Below the pieces are notes generated by a model that saw only the letters and a list, made by a program, of their open reading frames with translations, searched no databases and was not told where the DNA came from. 64,000 bases of DNA, taken from NCBI RefSeq assembly GCF_001592735.1, contig NZ_LUKE01000003.1, positions 186,001 through 250,000 of the forward strand. Direction: 5' to 3'. The stretch is from Bdellovibrio bacteriovorus (GTDB lineage: Bacteria; Bdellovibrionota; Bdellovibrionia; Bdellovibrionales; Bdellovibrionaceae). The translations under genes were made by a program, and so were the position numbers. Numbering within the stretch: the first letter of the stretch is position 1; every line of letters begins with the position of its first letter. This document shows positions 59,804-64,000 of the stretch, piece after piece.

Positions 59804-60715
59804 ATGGCAAAAATCGTTAAAAAGAAGCCCGCAGCGAAAGCCGCTGCAAAACCTGCTAAAAAAGCGCCTGCAAAGGCCGCCGCAAAGCCCGCTCCCAAAA
59901 AGGCGGCAGGCAAGGCTGTGGTAAAAAAAGCGGCCGCAAAGCCCGCTCCCAAAGCAGCGCCAAAAAAAGTAGAAGCTAAGAAAAAGCCTGAAGCGAAAGC
60001 TCCGGCAAAGGCTTCTACCAAAGCGGCTAAAGAAACGGTGAAAGAAACCAAAGCTGAAGCGGCTAAGAAAATCGATAAAAAGGCCACGGCCGCTCCAACG
60101 CCCGCACCGGCTGCGGAAAAAGCTCCTAAGAAAGACGCCAAAGCTCCAAAAAAGGGTGCTAAGGCTAAAAAAGAAAAAGAAGAAGATGATTTAGACGATG
60201 ATTTTATCGCTGATGACGATGGTATGGGCGATGAGATCGGGGAATACGCTGATGAGTTGAAAGCCGTTGAAGAGGCTGACGACGAAATCGAAATTACCGA
60301 AGACTGGTCTGGCGAAGAAAAGCCTAAAGAGGATGAAGAAATCATCCTGACAGATGCTGAAGGCCGTCGTTACTGCCGGGCGCGTGACTGTGACCAAGCC
60401 GCGATCGTGGATGCTTACTGTCGTTATCACTATCTTCTTTTCTGGAAGAAGATCCAAGTTCGTAAGAAAATCCTTCAAGATGGAAAATTGGAACGTTACG
60501 TGGAAGAATTGACGTCTCGTTATCCAGATAAGTTCTTAGAAATGATACGTCGCGATCTACGCACTGAAAAAGACTTTTTGGGCGCCATCCAAGAGCTTGA
60601 GATCGACGAATCAGCAGGTGAGAATGAATTTGAAGAGGATACATCCGCGTACATTGAAGAAGTCCGTGGAATGGGGGAAAATTCAAGTTCTGGTGTTGAG
60701 GACGACGAGTACTAG
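59804..60715 (+). CDS. Histone-H1-like Lys/Ala-rich protein with a Cys/His knuckle
   Basis: A 303-residue protein in three parts. Residues ~1-125 are Lys/Ala/Pro repeats (AAKPAKKAPAK type) like the tail of histone H1 or AlgP. Residues ~126-185 are very acidic (EEDDLDDDFIADDDG). Residues ~188-303 are a compact domain starting YCRARDCDQ and YCRYHYLLFW, a C-x4-C-x9-C-x2-H pattern (Cys ~191, 196, 206, His ~209) that could bind zinc. Base composition of the repeat is explained by the codon pattern. It probably binds nucleic acid; the target is unknown. Confidence 0.78.
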   Translation: MAKIVKKKPAAKAAAKPAKKAPAKAAAKPAPKKAAGKAVVKKAAAKPAPKAAPKKVEAKKKPEAKAPAKASTKAAKETVKETKAEAAKKIDKKATAAPTPAPAAEKAPKKDAKAPKKGAKAKKEKEEDDLDDDFIADDDGMGDEIGEYADELKAVEEADDEIEITEDWSGEEKPKEDEEIILTDAEGRRYCRARDCDQAAIVDAYCRYHYLLFWKKIQVRKKILQDGKLERYVEELTSRYPDKFLEMIRRDLRTEKDFLGAIQELEIDESAGENEFEEDTSAYIEEVRGMGENSSSGVEDDEY

Positions 60716-60744
60716 CGCCACGCGAATAATCAGAATTGAGTAAT

Positions 60745-60772
60745 AAAAAAGGCCTCGTAAGAGGCCTTTTTT
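60745..60772. terminator. Bidirectional terminator
   Basis: AAAAAAGGCCTC, loop GTAA, GAGGCCTTTTTT: a perfect 12-base stem between convergent genes ending at 60715 and 60775. Confidence 0.97.
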
Positions 60773-60774
60773 AT

Positions 60775-62283
60775 TTAGAAGCGTTGAACTGAAAGAATTC
60801 GTTCTGTTTGATTGTAAGAGTCTTCGGCGAATCTTATGATGCCATCAGAGCTTAACTGTGACGGTTGGAAGATCATGTAAACCGGCATGGCTTGTGGCAA
60901 CGTGACGTTGGTGTCTTTTGTTAAGACTTGTCCCGGCTGTGCGGTTTGAGTTTCTAAGGCGTAACGATCCCATTTAGTTCCGCGCAAAAGGTGCTCTGCT
61001 AAGTCATAAGGCTTTTCAACGCGCACGCAGCCAGAGCTTAATTGGCGTTCATATTCTTTAAATAATTCGCGTTGATTTGTGTCATGCAAGTAAATCGCAA
61101 AATCATTGGTCATCATGAATTTCAAAACGCCTAAAGCATTGTGCATGCCTGGCTTTTGGCGGATATAAAGATCCGCATCACCATCAAGCCAGCTCCAGTT
61201 GATGGCCGACGGGCTCATGCGACGAGTGAAAGATTTGTTCCAAACTTCATAATGGTATTTGTTGAAGTATCCTTCAACTTGCCATGGCGAAAGACCGCGC
61301 AGATCAGAAAGTTTATCTTCACGGAAGACAGTGGGCGGAACAACCCAGAATGGATTCACTACCACGTAAGTGATTTTATCGACTAACGTTGGTGATTTAC
61401 GAGCCGTGCGACCGTTGATGGTTCTCATCACTTGCACGGTGCCAGCTTCTTTATCCATCAAAGTTAAATACGTCATTGCTAAGTTTACGTAGATATAGCG
61501 ATCGCCGAAATCACGTGGGAACCAGCGCAGCTTTTCCATGTCGACTTTGATTTGCTCAATGCGAGAAGCACAAGAAGTATTTAAATACTTCCAAGTGCGA
61601 CCGTTCGGTGAAATCACGGCGTCGGGACGGTAACGAAGGGTCGCTTGAATGTCGTTAACGGCTGCGACTGTTTGCTGATCGTAAAGTTCATCAATCGTCG
61701 CGATATTATAACCCAATTGACGAAGGCGAGTTTTGATTGCAGGCAGGATGGCGTCTTGAGAACCCAGTTTAAGAGCTTTTTTAGGGTTTGGAACAGCCAT
61801 CCATTCACCCGCCCCGCAGATGTCATTGAGGCGACGAAGAGCCGTTTGCAGGGCGCGATAAGGAGCATTTGTGGGAGCAATACTGTCCACCAAGCTTTGG
61901 GCATTAGAACCTTGAGCAAGCATCATGACGCTAAGTTGTTTGCTATCAACCATCCATTTACGACGGACTTTGAATTCTGCGCCCAGAGTTTCAGGATTCA
62001 CAGCGCCGGAATTAAGGTGCTGTAAGTAACGTAAGAAAGCGACTTTGGTTTTTTCTTTTAATGGCGCACTCAAAGGGCCTGAAATGGAATATTCTGATTC
62101 CATAGAATCAGTCCAATACCATTTTGGTTGTAGACCATGATCACCCGCAGCCAGAAGGGAGGTGCGCATGTCATCTAAGTTTAAAACTTCTAGGGCCGCA
62201 GTATAGTCAGCTTGTTTGGTTTGCGCCCCGGCAGAAAGGGCAAGAAACAAAGCACTCAAAATAATCGAAATAGCTGTTTTCAT
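60775..62283 (-). CDS. L,D-transpeptidase (YcbB/LdtD type)
   Basis: A 502-residue periplasmic enzyme of peptidoglycan. Signal peptide ~1-20 (ends AGA). A scaffold domain with a peptidoglycan-binding module (~175-250: IKTRLRQLGYNIATIDELYDQQ) is followed by the YkuD catalytic domain (~265-470) with IYLHDTN and LSSGCVRVEKPYDLA (nucleophile Cys ~419). The usual S/T-H-G-C is SSGC here, as in YcbB. It makes 3-3 cross-links or exchanges D-amino acids; predators are known to use such enzymes on prey wall, so that role is possible. ATG 62283 follows GGAGG. Confidence 0.9.
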   Translation of the reverse strand: MKTAISIILSALFLALSAGAQTKQADYTAALEVLNLDDMRTSLLAAGDHGLQPKWYWTDSMESEYSISGPLSAPLKEKTKVAFLRYLQHLNSGAVNPETLGAEFKVRRKWMVDSKQLSVMMLAQGSNAQSLVDSIAPTNAPYRALQTALRRLNDICGAGEWMAVPNPKKALKLGSQDAILPAIKTRLRQLGYNIATIDELYDQQTVAAVNDIQATLRYRPDAVISPNGRTWKYLNTSCASRIEQIKVDMEKLRWFPRDFGDRYIYVNLAMTYLTLMDKEAGTVQVMRTINGRTARKSPTLVDKITYVVVNPFWVVPPTVFREDKLSDLRGLSPWQVEGYFNKYHYEVWNKSFTRRMSPSAINWSWLDGDADLYIRQKPGMHNALGVLKFMMTNDFAIYLHDTNQRELFKEYERQLSSGCVRVEKPYDLAEHLLRGTKWDRYALETQTAQPGQVLTKDTNVTLPQAMPVYMIFQPSQLSSDGIIRFAEDSYNQTERILSVQRF

Positions 62284-62353
62284 GGGTGCCTCCAGCACGT
62301 TCAAAAGGAAGTGTTGGAGTAAAATATTTTTAATCTGAAGTCATGGATTCAGA

Positions 62354-62382
62354 GGGAAAAGGGCCGATTTTCGCCCTTCAAA
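62354..62382 (-). terminator. Weak terminator after the 62414-63052 gene
   Basis: On the minus strand AAGGGC...GCCCTT (arms 62378-62373 and 62364-62359) is followed by TTTTCCC. An adjacent perfect palindrome AAATGTAAACATTT (62380-62393) lies just before it. Confidence 0.5.
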
Positions 62383-62413
62383 TGTAAACATTTCAGGTGT
62401 TAATTCCGGAAAT

Positions 62414-63052
62414 TTACTTAGGATCTTCAAGGAACAGAAAGTAGTCGCTGTCCATATACTTGCGCATGAAAAAATACCTCGCACTTTCTTCCTTCATTTT
62501 TCGGCGCACTTCTTGGATTGAAACGACTTTGAGGCATTCTAAATCCAAGCGTTTTTCCTTGATACAAGGTTCGGGGACGGTGATGTCGCGATGAAAAGCA
62601 ATCCAGGAAATTGTAAAGTAAGGCCGGTCTAACGGCTTCAAGCGGGTGTTGATCCAATCGTTACTTTTAAGTTCATTGGCTTGATCTTCAGGAAACAAAA
62701 TCCAACAAGGGCGGGCGCAGGCTTTGACTTCTTCTAGAGTGGCCTTAGGGCCGTTGTAAATAAACTGAACGGGTTGGCGGAGCTCTTTTTCAGCGCGCTC
62801 TTTCATGATCGACAGAGTTTGTTGAACTTCGGCTGAGTTCTGAGAAACACTCCACAGTATGTAATGGCTTTGTTGAATGTCGGGAAACAATCTTAAGAAC
62901 AGCCCTTGGGGTACGTTGGTAAAATCGGGGCTCACGATGGAGGGTTTAATGATCGGGGCCGTACGGATGCTGACGCCGGACCTTAAAAGGTAAACCAAGC
63001 ACACAATAATGATGACAAATCCCAGGCTTAAAAGGCTGATGATGGTTTTCAT
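62414..63052 (-). CDS. Membrane-anchored periplasmic protein of unknown function
   Basis: A 212-residue protein that I do not recognise. One N-terminal membrane segment (~4-24) is followed by a ~185-residue domain with alternating strands and helices (HYILWSVSQNSAEVQQTLSIMKERAEKELRQPVQFIYNGPKATLEEVKAC...) and four cysteines. Some resemblance to periplasmic substrate-binding folds is possible but not convincing. It is upstream of the L,D-transpeptidase on the same strand, 130 bases apart. Confidence 0.65.
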   Translation of the reverse strand: MKTIISLLSLGFVIIIVCLVYLLRSGVSIRTAPIIKPSIVSPDFTNVPQGLFLRLFPDIQQSHYILWSVSQNSAEVQQTLSIMKERAEKELRQPVQFIYNGPKATLEEVKACARPCWILFPEDQANELKSNDWINTRLKPLDRPYFTISWIAFHRDITVPEPCIKEKRLDLECLKVVSIQEVRRKMKEESARYFFMRKYMDSDYFLFLEDPK

Positions 63053-63249
63053 AGGGTTTCGATTGTGACCTAAAAAATCGCTTTTGCCTTCATTGGGGTT
63101 CGTGCGTCATAAATGGAGACGCGTACAAAATACATTGCAAAGGGTCAGGCGCATTGATATTTCGTTCCCAAAGTTACCGAGTATAAGTCGATAATATGGT
63201 TCGACGTTTCTACCTGCCACCAATAATGGCGGTCTATTTGGAGGGGAAT

Positions 63250-63729
63250 ATGTTTAAGGGCGCTGCTCTTTTCGTTTTGGTTTCTGTGGTTTCTTCTTTA
63301 ACTCTGGCTCAAGGCGAGTTTCCGCTGGGACCAGATGCAACACTGACCCCGGGGTCACTTTGCAACAGTGCGGATCAAATCCGTTATCCTGAAAAAATCA
63401 AATACTGCAAACGCGATGTTTCTGGCGGAGAAAAGGCGCAAGTCTTCCGCAAGTACGATAATATCGGTTACCGCACTCGCAGCATGAATCGCCAAGATTT
63501 CAAAATCGATCATTACATCCCACTTTGTGCGGGGGGCGGAAATGACGAAAGAAACTTGTGGCCTCAGCACGTGAGTGTTTACCAAATCACTGACAAATTA
63601 GAAGAACTAGTTTGCATCAAAATGGCTGAAGGCCGTTTAAGTCAAAAAAGAGCGATCGAATACATCCGTCGCGCAAAAAACAACTTAGACGAAGCCCCAG
63701 GTATCGAAGACGAAGTTCGCGGTCTTTAA
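63250..63729 (+). CDS. Secreted HNH-type nuclease
   Basis: A 159-residue protein with a signal peptide (~1-20, ends LAQ-G). The mature part has KIDHYIPLCAGGGNDERNLWPQHVSV (D87-H88 ... N-x3-N ... W-P-Q-H), the beta-beta-alpha metal motif of HNH nucleases, plus cysteines in GSLCNS, KYCKRD, PLCAG and ELVCIK that could form two disulfides. Export suggests it cuts extracellular, periplasmic or prey DNA. ATG 63250 is chosen for GGAGG five bases upstream; an ATG at 63196 would put 18 extra residues before the signal peptide. Confidence 0.82.
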   Translation: MFKGAALFVLVSVVSSLTLAQGEFPLGPDATLTPGSLCNSADQIRYPEKIKYCKRDVSGGEKAQVFRKYDNIGYRTRSMNRQDFKIDHYIPLCAGGGNDERNLWPQHVSVYQITDKLEELVCIKMAEGRLSQKRAIEYIRRAKNNLDEAPGIEDEVRGL

Positions 63730-63730
63730 T

Positions 63731-64000
63731 CTAAGCGATCATCCCCAGGCGGGCTTTCGGGAAACTTAAAACAAAGGTGGTATTGGCCGCCTTTGGTAAG
63801 TAAGAAAGCTCTCCTTGGTTGGCCTTTGCAATACCTTGAGAAATACTTAAACCCAACCCTGTGCCTTGCCCGGTGGGTTTTGTCGTATAAAACGGATCCA
63901 TCATCCGATCTTGCACTTCGCGGGGAATTCCAGAACCGCTGTCGACAAAGAAAATACGCACGGTATTTTCATCACTTGATACCTTCAGTTCGATCCATTT
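63731..64000 (-). CDS. Histidine kinase, C-terminal part (cut by the right edge)
   Basis: The frame is open to base 64000, so the N-terminal part is outside the window; about 89 residues are visible. They cover the end of the HATPase_c ATP-binding domain: G1 box DSGSGIP, F-box region DPFYTTK and G2 box GTGLGLSISQGI, then the last strands. The GTG-like start at 63961 is internal. It converges with the nuclease gene with only one base between. Confidence 0.9.
   Translation of the reverse strand, partial: KWIELKVSSDENTVRIFFVDSGSGIPREVQDRMMDPFYTTKPTGQGTGLGLSISQGIAKANQGELSYLPKAANTTFVLSFPKARLGMIA

Noticed and set aside
59590-60345. A 251-codon open frame on the minus strand
   Set aside because: It is low-complexity Ser/Ala/Phe/Gly sequence, the mirror of the Lys/Ala repeats of the plus-strand H1-like gene; no ribosome site or domain.

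Overview
The window looks like a contiguous, gene-dense stretch of chromosome from a Gram-negative predatory-type bacterium of the Bdellovibrionota, most likely Bdellovibrio. This is judged from recalled family resemblance and gene content, not from a database search. The support is an LptD outer membrane assembly protein, many small secreted proteins of unknown function, coiled-coil proteins, an L,D-transpeptidase, a secreted HNH-type nuclease, and the order ffh-rpsP-khpA-rimM-trmD-SPOUT-rplS-rnhB-yraN. I see no transposase, integrase, phage gene, CRISPR array or obvious pseudogene. No gene-free stretch exceeds about 300 bases.

Layout. 1-12263: one tightly overlapping operon for trehalose and alpha-glucan metabolism (TreS-maltokinase fusion, cut by the left edge; MalQ; GlgB; TreZ; a GH57/DUF3536 protein; TreY). 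It holds enzymes both for building branched glucan from trehalose/maltose 1-phosphate and for converting glucan back to trehalose. 12371-18202: a chemoreceptor behind a very good sigma-28 promoter, a short run of small metabolic genes, a secreted esterase, and the initiator tRNA with its own promoter and terminator. 18244-26197: an arginine/ornithine/polyamine neighbourhood, with an Orn/Lys/Arg decarboxylase divergent from argC-argJ-argB-argR, then homospermidine synthase. Tandem ArgR-like operators lie in the divergent promoter region. 26352-34601: trhO, an orphan iron-binding-protein-like gene, prfC, an ABC-2 exporter, and lipoprotein or secreted proteins.

34745-40402: the translation and RNA block (SRP GTPase, bS16, KhpA, RimM, TrmD, a second SPOUT methyltransferase, bL19, RNase HII, YraN). 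40436-48949: envelope genes (LptD, VKOR-DsbA fusion), a STAS protein, a coiled-coil protein, a large ChaN-domain protein and a tandem GYF_2-like protein. 48956-54101: HU, a three-gene TPR / FecR-like / coiled-coil operon, and pyruvate kinase. 54139-58635 (minus strand): a cyclic-nucleotide-binding protein, a periplasmic binding protein, and a thiolase plus CoA-transferase operon. 58719-64000: a secreted DUF4097-like protein, a histone-H1-like protein with a Cys/His knuckle, an L,D-transpeptidase, a membrane-anchored unknown, a secreted HNH protein and the 3' end of a histidine kinase.

Beyond the genes, the most interesting signals are: a REP-like palindromic repeat in three places, two of which fill convergent intergenic gaps (one supplies the lptD stop codon); a pair of tandem hairpins at 26401-26450 with compensatory base changes; tandem ArgR-like boxes over the argC promoter; a consensus sigma-28 promoter; and a palindrome sitting exactly at the predicted start of transcription of a coiled-coil gene.
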